From assembly GCA_019310425.1 (NCBI GenBank), contig JAFDEI010000021.1, positions 1-48,983 on the forward strand: a stretch of DNA of 48,983 nucleotides, in the 5' to 3' direction. Origin of the DNA: Deltaproteobacteria bacterium (GTDB taxonomy: Bacteria > Myxococcota_A > UBA9160 > SMWR01). The position numbers were made by a program, and so were the translations under genes. Below, in pieces: positions 37,217-45,489 of this stretch; within the stretch, counting starts at the first letter, position 1, and the number at the start of each line of letters is the position of its first letter. The notes beneath the pieces are model-generated. The model was given only the letters and a program-made list of their open reading frames with translations. It was not told where the DNA came from and did no database searches.

Positions 37217-37239
37217 CGCCCCGTCAGTGGGGCGCTTTT
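37217..37239 (+). terminator. Intrinsic-terminator-like hairpin with T-tract, at the 5' side of the radical SAM gene
   Basis: CGCCCC-GTCAGT-GGGGCG-CTTTT followed by CCCCTTTT. Confidence 0.5.
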
Positions 37240-37440
37240 CCCCTTTTCTGCAGATCGACCCAGCGAACGCTTCTGATCGGCTCCGGGCGAACTCGTGACT
37301 GCGCCTGCGAGTGAGCGAGACCGACAATCATCCAGCGCAACCAGACACGGCAGCGGGTGTTCCACTGGCCTAGTTTCGAATCTCAACCGATCAGGAATCA
37401 AGAGCGCCCGCCACCAGTCAACAGGAGAAGGGAGTACGCA

Positions 37441-39027
37441 GTGCCCGAAATCGAGGATGCAGGCCGCTACGACGTAATCGTGATCGGCGCGGGTATGGCC
37501 GGGCTGATGGCCGCCAACTCGCTGCTGCTCCTGGGTCACCGCGTGCTGCTGCTCGAGAAACACGCGGTTGCCGGCGGCTGCACCATGAATTTCGAGCGTC
37601 AGGGATTTCGTTTCGAGGCCTCGACCCATGTAATCAACGGCTGCGAAGCCGGTGGCATGACGTACGAGGAGCTCGTGAAGATCGGCGCTCAGGACCGCAT
37701 CGAGTTCATCAAGGTCGACGCCTTGGGGCGCATGGTCGACGAGACGCGCGGGCGCGAGTTCGCCCTGCCCTGGGAACTCGGCGAACACGTGAAGATGCTC
37801 ACCGAGCAGTTTCCCCACGAGGAACGTGGCATCCGCGCCTTCTACGAGAAATACGGGCCGATGACCGAGACTCTCCTCGGATCGCTCGGGGCGGTCGATG
37901 AGAACGACGCCGACGAGCTCGCGAAGATCGCCGTGGCGGGACAATCCTACAGCGAACTCTCGGGGCGCAAGGCGGTCGACGTACTGAGCGAATTCACCAC
38001 CGACTCCGAACTCATCGAGTTGATGCTCATGATTCCGTCCGGTTTCATGGGGACGGACCACCACGAGATCGACGCGGCCACCGCTATCGTGTGCGACCTG
38101 ATCTTCCGCGTGAACGGCGGCGACGCCTACTACCCGAAGGGTGGCTCGGGCCACATGTCGCAGGTTCTCGCAGACCTCTTCGTCGAGCGCGGAGGCACCC
38201 TCATGCTGAACCGCGGCGTGAGCGAGATCCGCTTCGAGGGCGGCCTCGCCACGGAAGTGCTGGCAAAGAAACGCGCCGGACACTTCATCTCTGCGAAAGC
38301 TCGTTGCATCGTCGCAGCTTCCGACCTGACCGCGCTCGTGAACGACCTCTGCCCGAAGCACAGCTTCCCGAGCGACTATGTGCGCTCGATCAACGAGCGC
38401 GAGCCCAGCATCTCGGCCGCCATCCTGTTCGCAGGCCTGGACGTCGACTTGCGAGAACGCGGCATCACGGAAGCCGAGCTGTTGCGCACTTGGGCTGCCG
38501 GTGAGGCGCCGTCGGCATTCGGCGAAATTGCGCGCGAGTGCGACTTCGCAAAGCTCCCGAGTGCGATGGCGACGATCTACAGCAACGTCGACCCGAGCTG
38601 CTGCCCGGAGGGCAAGAGCGTCGTGGCCACGATGGGGCTCGCCGAACCCGATCTATTCGAGGCGGCACTTGGGCCGGGACGACAACGCGGCCGGGCCTAC
38701 AGAGAGCTGAAGGAACGCATCACCGTGCAGCTCGTCGAGAAGCTCGCACGTGTCTTCGATTTCCCCGACATCGCGGATCACATCGAGGTGCTCGAACTCG
38801 CGACTCCAGTCACGATCCGGCGCTACACGGAGAACCGCGCGGGCGCCTACGTGGGCTGGCGCTATTCGGCCGGCCAGGCAATGGACCTCTTCCCCCAGCA
38901 GTCGCCGGTCGAGAACCTGATCTTGTGCGGGCAGTGGGTCGCCCCAGGCGGCGGCGTCAGCAACGCAATGCGCGGCGGAAACAGCGCGGCCGCCATCGCG
39001 AACGATTTTCTTCAGGATGCTCGATGA
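37441..39027 (+). CDS. CrtI/CrtISO-like NAD(P)/FAD-dependent oxidoreductase (fourth paralogue); GTG start
   Basis: YDVIVIGAGMAGLMAANSLLLLGHRVLLLEKHAVAGGCTMNFERQGFRFEASTHVING; NLILCGQWVAPGGGVSNAMRGGNSAAAIANDFL; RBS-like GGAGAAGGGAG before GTG. Confidence 0.88.
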   Translation: MPEIEDAGRYDVIVIGAGMAGLMAANSLLLLGHRVLLLEKHAVAGGCTMNFERQGFRFEASTHVINGCEAGGMTYEELVKIGAQDRIEFIKVDALGRMVDETRGREFALPWELGEHVKMLTEQFPHEERGIRAFYEKYGPMTETLLGSLGAVDENDADELAKIAVAGQSYSELSGRKAVDVLSEFTTDSELIELMLMIPSGFMGTDHHEIDAATAIVCDLIFRVNGGDAYYPKGGSGHMSQVLADLFVERGGTLMLNRGVSEIRFEGGLATEVLAKKRAGHFISAKARCIVAASDLTALVNDLCPKHSFPSDYVRSINEREPSISAAILFAGLDVDLRERGITEAELLRTWAAGEAPSAFGEIARECDFAKLPSAMATIYSNVDPSCCPEGKSVVATMGLAEPDLFEAALGPGRQRGRAYRELKERITVQLVEKLARVFDFPDIADHIEVLELATPVTIRRYTENRAGAYVGWRYSAGQAMDLFPQQSPVENLILCGQWVAPGGGVSNAMRGGNSAAAIANDFLQDAR

Positions 39028-39036
39028 ACCCGGGCA

Positions 39037-40413
39037 TCAAAAGTCGAGTGCGAGCCGGGTTTGGATGATGTTCGAGCGTCCAATGCCGAACCGCTGGGCA
39101 TGGATGTAGTCGACCATCACGCGCACATGCGCGCGCGCGTACCAGTTGACTGCGAGGGTGAAGTCGCCGAGGCGTCCACCGCGCGTCTCCCCGTCGTTCA
39201 GGTCGAGGTACGAATAGCGCGCAGCAACCTCCCACAGACCCCAGCCGCCATCGCTCCAGCCGACCGGGTTCGAAGGCACCAGCCGCCCCAACAGCCCACG
39301 GTTCTTCCGGTAGGGACGCATCTCGCCCGTGAGGATGTAGGCCACCTCGGCGTAAGCGGACCAGAAGGTCTCGTCGCCTCCACCGGACCGTCCGACGTGA
39401 GACAACACAAGCTCGGTTCGCGCGCTGAGCGGGCCTCGAATCGCGAGAAATTCCACGCCGAACAGATCGATGTCGTTGCTCTTTCGAGTCTCGGTGTCGA
39501 CGTAGCGTTTCGCCAGCTGGGTCTCGGGCCGACGGCTGTAGCGAAGATCGAAACCGTCGCGAAACTGATGGCTGTAGGAGGCACCGACGTGGATCAGGCG
39601 CTCTCCCTCGTCTTCGTAGACCGGCAGGCCGGTCAGCCGGGCGGTCAGATCGACTCGGGCCGAGTCGTCGCCACCGGAATCGTTGAAATGGAACACACCG
39701 TACGACCAGGCCATTCGGCCGTCGATGGCATGGTTCTCACTCACGATGCCCGGGTTGTACGCCGGTGAAAAGCCATGGGGCAATGCGCGTTCGATGAAAC
39801 TCAGGGTGTGGCTGCCTGTGAGGCCGTTCAGCGTGAAGGGCTCGCGCACGCTGCCGAGCTTGACCGTCCCGAATGGCCCGAGGCCGGCCGCCGCGATGTA
39901 GATTTCTCGCACGTACGGCGATCGCCCGTCGTCGTTGGCTGATTGTCCACTCAGATCGACCTGGGCCTTGTACAGCCAGCGGCTTCCAACCGTGCCAGCC
40001 AGCGTCAGCCAGGCGCGCCGGAGCCCCCAATTCGTTCCGTTGCGACCGAACTCCTCCTCGATGCCCTCGTCGCCGTAGATCCCCGCCACGTCGACTTCCA
40101 GACGTGCGCCGACCTTCAAACGAAACAACCCGTCATTCCGCTCCAAGCGGATGCCGTCTTGCCATCGCAGCGAGTACTCGAACGGATTGAGGCTGTGGAT
40201 CGGACGGGCGGCTTCGAAGGCGCTGGGCCCCGCGTCGTCGGTAATGTCCTGAAGCACCTCTTCGGTAATCGGGCCCGCTTCGTCGGCCTTCTCCCCGGCC
40301 GGCGATTCCGCGCCCTGCGCGAGCGCGCGCGACCCCGGAATCGCAGCTACTGCAAAAGCCACGGCAAAGGCGAAGGCGAAGGCGTGCTTGCAGCAGGGCC
40401 CAGGGAAGAGCAT
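39037..40413 (-). CDS. Porin_O_P-like outer-membrane porin
   Basis: Signal peptide HAFAFAFAVAFAVAAIPGSRALA; WLYKAQVDLSGQSANDDGRSPYVREIYIAAAGLGPFGTVKLGSVREPFTLNGLTGSHTLSFIERALPHGFSP; C-terminal NIIQTRLALDF. Confidence 0.85.
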   Translation of the reverse strand: MLFPGPCCKHAFAFAFAVAFAVAAIPGSRALAQGAESPAGEKADEAGPITEEVLQDITDDAGPSAFEAARPIHSLNPFEYSLRWQDGIRLERNDGLFRLKVGARLEVDVAGIYGDEGIEEEFGRNGTNWGLRRAWLTLAGTVGSRWLYKAQVDLSGQSANDDGRSPYVREIYIAAAGLGPFGTVKLGSVREPFTLNGLTGSHTLSFIERALPHGFSPAYNPGIVSENHAIDGRMAWSYGVFHFNDSGGDDSARVDLTARLTGLPVYEDEGERLIHVGASYSHQFRDGFDLRYSRRPETQLAKRYVDTETRKSNDIDLFGVEFLAIRGPLSARTELVLSHVGRSGGGDETFWSAYAEVAYILTGEMRPYRKNRGLLGRLVPSNPVGWSDGGWGLWEVAARYSYLDLNDGETRGGRLGDFTLAVNWYARAHVRVMVDYIHAQRFGIGRSNIIQTRLALDF

Positions 40414-40542
40414 CGAGCCGGAATGTAAGCGGGTACGGACGCGGAGGCGAGGAAATACCGGGAGCCGGGAGTATTCGCATATCGAAGACGGATAGGGTTC
40501 CCTACCGCATGGGCGACGAATCCGGCCCGAGGGAGGCAAGGC

Positions 40543-41028
40543 ATGAGACCTTTCCGTAAACTCCGCGTGATCGCACTGACGATCGCGACCTCGACCTCGC
40601 TACTCGCACCCGGCACGGCCGTAGCAGACCTCCAGGCCTGGGACCAGGAGGCGGTGAGCGCGCTGGCCTCCGACCTGGCCGAAGCGATCAAGGCCGTGCG
40701 CGGCGCGGCGCTCAAGGAACCAACGCTGCGCGACCGGAGCAACACCACCGGACGATCGACCCAGCAGTACCTCGACACCCTGAAGCAGCTCGAACAAGCC
40801 ACTCGGAGACTCGCCACCCGCCTCGGTGACGGTGAGGATCGCGAAAAGACGCTCAATCTGGCGCGCCGGATCGGTACCCTGCTGCGGGATGCCCAGGAGA
40901 GTGGGCGGCGGCTGATGTTGACCCAGTCGTCGTTCGATGAAATCGACCGGGCCGTGGCGGTGATCCGTCAACTGAGCCCGTTCTACACCGACCGGGACCC
41001 GCTGATGCCGACCTCGACGCAGCGCTGA
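40543..41028 (+). CDS. Hypothetical periplasmic protein
   Basis: Signal-like N-terminus LRVIALTIATSTSLLAPGTAVA; helical, charged remainder. Confidence 0.6.
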   Translation: MRPFRKLRVIALTIATSTSLLAPGTAVADLQAWDQEAVSALASDLAEAIKAVRGAALKEPTLRDRSNTTGRSTQQYLDTLKQLEQATRRLATRLGDGEDREKTLNLARRIGTLLRDAQESGRRLMLTQSSFDEIDRAVAVIRQLSPFYTDRDPLMPTSTQR

Positions 41029-41059
41029 ACGGGTCGCATCAGGGCATTGTCCGCCAGCA

Positions 41060-42208
41060 TCAGACCGGGTCTTGCGTGTCTCGGACGGCCAGCTTCCCGT
41101 AAATCGCCAACCAGACACCGAATGCCGTACCCAGCGTGTTCCATAGCAGGTCCGTCACCGACGAAACTCGCTCGGGCAACTGCACCTGGAGCAGCTCGAT
41201 CGCCAAGCTCAGGGTAAGGCCGAAGGCAATGATGCCAAGAGCGGTCGGTCGGTCGGTCGCCCGACCGCGACGACGAATCACCACGACAAGAAAGAAACCC
41301 AGCGGCACGAACCCGATGAAGTTCACGAGCGCGTCGCTGCCGTAGGAGTCGATGCTGCGTTCCCGCAGATTCGGCCATTGGAGTACCGGCATCCGCAGAC
41401 GCCGAAACTCCACCGGAACGCGCAGCGCTGGACCGGACGCCCCGCTGCTCTCGGCGGACTCGCCGCTGCGCTCGTCGAACGGATACAACGCCGCCAGCCC
41501 CTCCACGTCTGCGAGCGACGCGATTCCGCGCGCCTTGGCGACAGCGTGGTGAGAGGCGACTTCCTCGGCAGCGAGTGTACGCCGGTAGATGGCGACGCCG
41601 AGCAGCTCTCCATGCCAGGGCGCGTTGCCGGAAGCCGAATTTCCGAGCACGAGACGACCGCCGAAGCGTTCCTCCACGCCAATGATCGGAATATTGGAGC
41701 GATGCTCCGACTCCTTCCCGTCGAGGTACAACGAGGTTCCGGCCTGCCCGGAGGTGAGCGCGATCATCAGCGGATGTCCGCGAAACAGCAGACCGAGGGA
41801 GCCGAGTTCCCGATAACGGCGCCCGGCGTCACGTTCGGGTACCCGATTGCGGATCACGAGACCCGACTTCCACTGTGCAACGAGCAGCGGCTCGACCGCA
41901 GCGCCATCGAAGAGAGAGAAGATCTGCCCGAGCCGATCGTCGGGCTCACGGGAAGGCCGAATCCACAGCTCGACACTGACCTCGCCAGCTCGCGCACCCG
42001 GCTCCCAGACCAGCGGCGCATCCGAGTACGCGATTCCACGCCCGTCGAATTGGAGCCCCGGCCCGGGATCGAGCCAGCGAACATCGTTGCGCGGGTGGAA
42101 ATCAACCGGAACGACGCCCGCGTAGAGAATTGCGGCAATCGTGACGAGTAGCGCGATGATCGATCCCAGAGCGGCCTCCCAGCCCGGTTGGTTCGAAGCT
42201 CCGTGCAA
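41060..42208 (-). CDS. VanZ-like membrane protein with an inserted LamG/concanavalin-like domain
   Basis: LQFDGRGIAY...SVELWIRPSREPDDRLGQIFSLF...SLYLDGKESEH...RLVLGNSASGNAPWHGELLGVAIYRRTLAAEEVASHHA (LamG); NFIGFVPLGFFLVVVIRRRGR...LSLAIELLQVQLPERVSSVTDLLWNTLGTAFGVWLA (VanZ). Confidence 0.85.
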   Translation of the reverse strand: MHGASNQPGWEAALGSIIALLVTIAAILYAGVVPVDFHPRNDVRWLDPGPGLQFDGRGIAYSDAPLVWEPGARAGEVSVELWIRPSREPDDRLGQIFSLFDGAAVEPLLVAQWKSGLVIRNRVPERDAGRRYRELGSLGLLFRGHPLMIALTSGQAGTSLYLDGKESEHRSNIPIIGVEERFGGRLVLGNSASGNAPWHGELLGVAIYRRTLAAEEVASHHAVAKARGIASLADVEGLAALYPFDERSGESAESSGASGPALRVPVEFRRLRMPVLQWPNLRERSIDSYGSDALVNFIGFVPLGFFLVVVIRRRGRATDRPTALGIIAFGLTLSLAIELLQVQLPERVSSVTDLLWNTLGTAFGVWLAIYGKLAVRDTQDPV

Positions 42209-42213
42209 TGCAG

Positions 42214-43116
42214 TCAGTAGAACCAGCCCTTCCGACGTTCGAGCCCAGCAGCAAGCATGCTCCGGATGACGTCCTTCACCACCTCCACCTTCTCCCCGAT
42301 CGCGGAGTCGTCTTCGGTGGGATCGCCCTCGAACTTCAGTGGCTCACCGAATTCGATTTGATATTTCACCGGCAGCGGCACGAAGCCGGCGGGGCCCAGC
42401 CAGGGAAATGTCAGAGTAATCGGAAACGCCGGTGCGCCGATCAGTTTCCCGATCGAACGCAGGTTCGCCAACCCCGGGCTCTGCTCTTCGCTGCCCACGA
42501 TACCGACCGGAACGATCGGCGTGCCGGTCTCGAGCGCGAGGCGCATGAAGCCGAGACCGAATTCCTGGAGCTCGTAGCGATGGCTGTAGGTCTTTACGAA
42601 TCCCCGTTGGCCTTCCGGAAACGCCATGATGGCTTCGCCTTGATCGAGCAGTTGGGAACAATTTTCGGGCGTTCCGACCACCGACCCGAATCGCTGCATG
42701 TAGACGTTGAAGAATGGGATCGTCGGTAGGAAATACTCCGCCATGCCACGCACGATCCGCGGCGGGTTGCCCTCCAGGAACAGCGCCGCCGCGAGCATCG
42801 CACCATCCCACGCGAAGGTGTTACCGGCGTGATTTCCGATCAGCAACACGCGGCCCGGGGGCACGTTCCCAATGCCACGCGCCGTGACGCGGAACCAGGA
42901 GCGATAGATCCACGCGATCGCGAGCAACAACATGCGACTGGATTCCGGATCGAATCCGAACGGGTCGAAACCGTACTCATTGAGCCGGGTCGGCAGCTTC
43001 GCAAGCCGCTCCTCGATCTCGTCGAGCTCGGTACGGAAGCGCTCGGGAATCGGCCATGCCGATGATTCCCGCTGCCGGCGGTCGCGACCGGCAGCCCGCA
43101 CCGGTCGGGGTGTCAC
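42214..43116 (-). CDS. Lysophospholipid acyltransferase (PlsC) family protein
   Basis: GRVLLIGNHAGNTFAWDGAMLAAALFLEG; IMAFPEGQRGFVKTYSHRYELQEFGLGFMRLALETGTPIVPVGIVGSEEQ. Confidence 0.9.
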   Translation of the reverse strand: MTPRPVRAAGRDRRQRESSAWPIPERFRTELDEIEERLAKLPTRLNEYGFDPFGFDPESSRMLLLAIAWIYRSWFRVTARGIGNVPPGRVLLIGNHAGNTFAWDGAMLAAALFLEGNPPRIVRGMAEYFLPTIPFFNVYMQRFGSVVGTPENCSQLLDQGEAIMAFPEGQRGFVKTYSHRYELQEFGLGFMRLALETGTPIVPVGIVGSEEQSPGLANLRSIGKLIGAPAFPITLTFPWLGPAGFVPLPVKYQIEFGEPLKFEGDPTEDDSAIGEKVEVVKDVIRSMLAAGLERRKGWFY

Positions 43117-43802
43117 CCGAGTTCCGCCCGAAACAGCCCGAGTAGCGCAGCCCAGCCTTCCGCGGCCGCGGCTGCGTCATAGACATCGGGGCGCGTGTCA
43201 TTCATGAACGCGTGCTGCGCAGCCTCGATCGTCCGAACACTCGCACGCACGCCCGCAGCCTCGAATTCCGCCGATAGGCGCTGCACCGTCTCGGCCGTGA
43301 TGAAGGCATCGTTCTCCGCGAAGACCGCGAGCACGGCGGCCCGACAATCCGCGAGGTCCAGCGTCACGTCCGGATGAACACCGTAGAAGTCCACCACGGC
43401 ACCGACCCGCGCGTTCTTGCAGCCCGCGGCGAGCGCCAACTGCCCGCCCATGCAGAACCCCACCACGCCGACCTTTGCCCCGACCGTGTCGCGGTTCAGC
43501 AGTTCGCCGACCGCTGCGTCGAGGTCGCGCAGAGCACGTGGAATCTCGAGGCCCAGCATGTAGCGACCCGCTTCATCGGGATCGTCGGTGGCGCTACCGT
43601 GGTACAGGTCGGGCGCGAGTGCGACGAACCCTTCGCGGGCGAGCCGATCACAGACATCGCGAATATGAGGCACCAATCCCCACCATTCCTGAATGACCAG
43701 GACACCCGGTCCGCGACCGGATGCCGGCATCGCGAGGTAGGCCGACAATGCCTCATCGCCGTTTGCAATCTCGATCTCGTTCCCAGCTCGCTCCGCCCCC
43801 AT
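43113..43802 (-). CDS. Dienelactone hydrolase family protein
   Basis: GPGVLVIQEWWGLVPHIRDVCDRLAREGFVALAPDLYHG; VGVVGFCMGGQLAL; AAQHAFMND; ATGA-type overlap with the PlsC gene. Confidence 0.93.
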   Translation of the reverse strand: MGAERAGNEIEIANGDEALSAYLAMPASGRGPGVLVIQEWWGLVPHIRDVCDRLAREGFVALAPDLYHGSATDDPDEAGRYMLGLEIPRALRDLDAAVGELLNRDTVGAKVGVVGFCMGGQLALAAGCKNARVGAVVDFYGVHPDVTLDLADCRAAVLAVFAENDAFITAETVQRLSAEFEAAGVRASVRTIEAAQHAFMNDTRPDVYDAAAAAEGWAALLGLFRAELG

Positions 43803-43876
43803 ACCGCCTCCCGGCTTCGATGTTGGATCTCCAAGGAGAGTACCGTAGCGAGGGCAGCCGGTGCGGCCACGGATGC

Positions 43877-45115
43877 ATGTACACTTCAAACGTGACCCGA
43901 TCCAGCAGCTCAGCGCACACCGACGCTCTCGGCCAGGTCCCCGATTCCGTCCGCGCCGTTGCCGACACCCTCACCGCGGCGAATCACGAGGCTTATCTCG
44001 TGGGAGGCTGCATACGCGACCGGCTGCTCGGCCGCCGTGTCTACGACTTCGACCTCGCCACATCGGCCGGTCCCACACAGGTGCTCGAGCTGCTGCCGAG
44101 TGCCGTCCCGATCGGGCTGCGTCACGGAACCGTGATGGTCCCGACCAGCGACGGTCCGGTCGACGTCACGCGCTTTCGCGCGGGGGGTGGAATCGAAGCC
44201 GACCTCGCACACCGAGACTTCACCATCAACGCAATGGCGTACGACTTCACCAGCCAGAAGCTCCTCGATCCGCTCGGGGGCCTCGAAGACCTCCATAACG
44301 GGCGACTCCGTGCGGTCGGATCGGCATCCGATCGCTTCGACGAAGACCCGCTGCGCGGGCTGCGCGCGGCGCGCCTGGTCGCGACTCTCGACCTCGAGCT
44401 CGACCCCGAGATCGAACCTGCACTCGCGAAGCTACGAGAGCGCCTCCGTTCAGTCGCGCGAGAGCGGATCCGTGGCGAGTTCGAACGCCTGCTGCTCGGC
44501 CCACGCGCCGAACGCGGCCTCGCGTTGCTGGTGCGTTCGGGCATCGCAAACGATCTCTTTGGCGAGCTACGCCCCGACGCAGTGGCCGTCGTCGCCGCCT
44601 TACCGCAGCACCTCGAGCTTCGGTTGGCGGGATGGCTGCGCGGAGTCAGCGCAGAGCGCGTGTTGGCACGCTTGCGATTTCCGCGCCGAACCGCAAAACG
44701 AGTCGGGCGTTTGCTCGATCAGCACCCGATCGGCGCGGGCCTGAACCCGAAACGAGATGTCGCGATCCGTCGACTGATCCGGCAGGTCGGAGCCGACGAC
44801 ATTGCGCTCCTCGACACGCTTCGAAGCGTCGAGATCAACGTCGCAGCCGGGCCCGAAGCTGCTTCAGAGCACGCCAAGCTGGCGGCGCTCGAGGCGGCGA
44901 TCGAGCGGGTCCAGCAGGCGGGCGAGCTCGCGCTGCGACGTTTCGACCTCGCCCTCGACGGCCGCGAGGTGATGCGGATGCTCGACTGCGGGCCCGGACG
45001 GACGGTCGGACTCGCGTTGCGACACCTGACGGAAGCCGTCATCGAGGAGCCGAGCCGCAACACACCAGCAGAGCTGCAGCGACTGCTCGTGACCTGGGCG
45101 GAACACAGAGCCTAG
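43877..45115 (+). CDS. tRNA nucleotidyltransferase / poly(A) polymerase family (CCA-adding-like)
   Basis: EAYLVGGCIRDRLLGRRVYDFDLATSAGPTQVLELLPSAVPIGLRHGTVMV...HRDFTINAMAYDF...LDPLGGLEDLHNGRLRAVGSASDRFDEDPLRGLRAARLVA. Confidence 0.95.
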   Translation: MYTSNVTRSSSSAHTDALGQVPDSVRAVADTLTAANHEAYLVGGCIRDRLLGRRVYDFDLATSAGPTQVLELLPSAVPIGLRHGTVMVPTSDGPVDVTRFRAGGGIEADLAHRDFTINAMAYDFTSQKLLDPLGGLEDLHNGRLRAVGSASDRFDEDPLRGLRAARLVATLDLELDPEIEPALAKLRERLRSVARERIRGEFERLLLGPRAERGLALLVRSGIANDLFGELRPDAVAVVAALPQHLELRLAGWLRGVSAERVLARLRFPRRTAKRVGRLLDQHPIGAGLNPKRDVAIRRLIRQVGADDIALLDTLRSVEINVAAGPEAASEHAKLAALEAAIERVQQAGELALRRFDLALDGREVMRMLDCGPGRTVGLALRHLTEAVIEEPSRNTPAELQRLLVTWAEHRA

Positions 45116-45330
45116 CCGCGCAGTCGATCCAGGATCTCGTGGGCCTCCGGGAATCGTCCCACCGACTTCTTCGAAAATATTCGTTCAGCATCGACCGTCA
45201 CGTCGAAGATGCCGGCGCCGCCCCGAACGAGTTCGGCTTCGATTCCGGTTTCCGCCTTGATCGCGGCCGCCAAACTGGTGGCCTGGGGAAGGTAGTTTCA
45301 GGCTCCGCAATACTCGATCGAGATCTTCAC
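45112..45330 (-). CDS. SelW/Rdx (SelT/SelW/SelH) family selenoprotein; in-frame UGA (45300-45298) = Sec at the CxxU motif
   Basis: Translated directly from the minus strand: GTG start at 45330 after GAGGAGGG; VKISIEYCGA-U-NYLPQATSLAAAIKAETGIEAELVRGGAGIFDVTVDAERIFSKKSVGRFPEAHEILDRLRG, TAG at 45114-45112; family-like sequence on both sides of the UGA. Not in the supplied ORF track. Confidence 0.9.
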
Positions 45331-45489
45331 CTCAGCCCTCCTCTACTCCAAGAATGCTGGCGACGGTCGAACCGAACGTATGTCGTCGCAAGCCGGACTT
45401 CCAGCGGTGCGGCTCCGCTCGAAGCGAGCCTCGCGTCGGGTAAAACACCGACACGATTCGCATTCTAGCGCGTCAAGGCGAGACCTTCA

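Noticed and set aside
44632-45468. 278-aa plus ORF covering the selenoprotein region
   Set aside because: Out-of-frame shadow of the CCA-adding-like gene and antisense of the SelW reading frame; no domain
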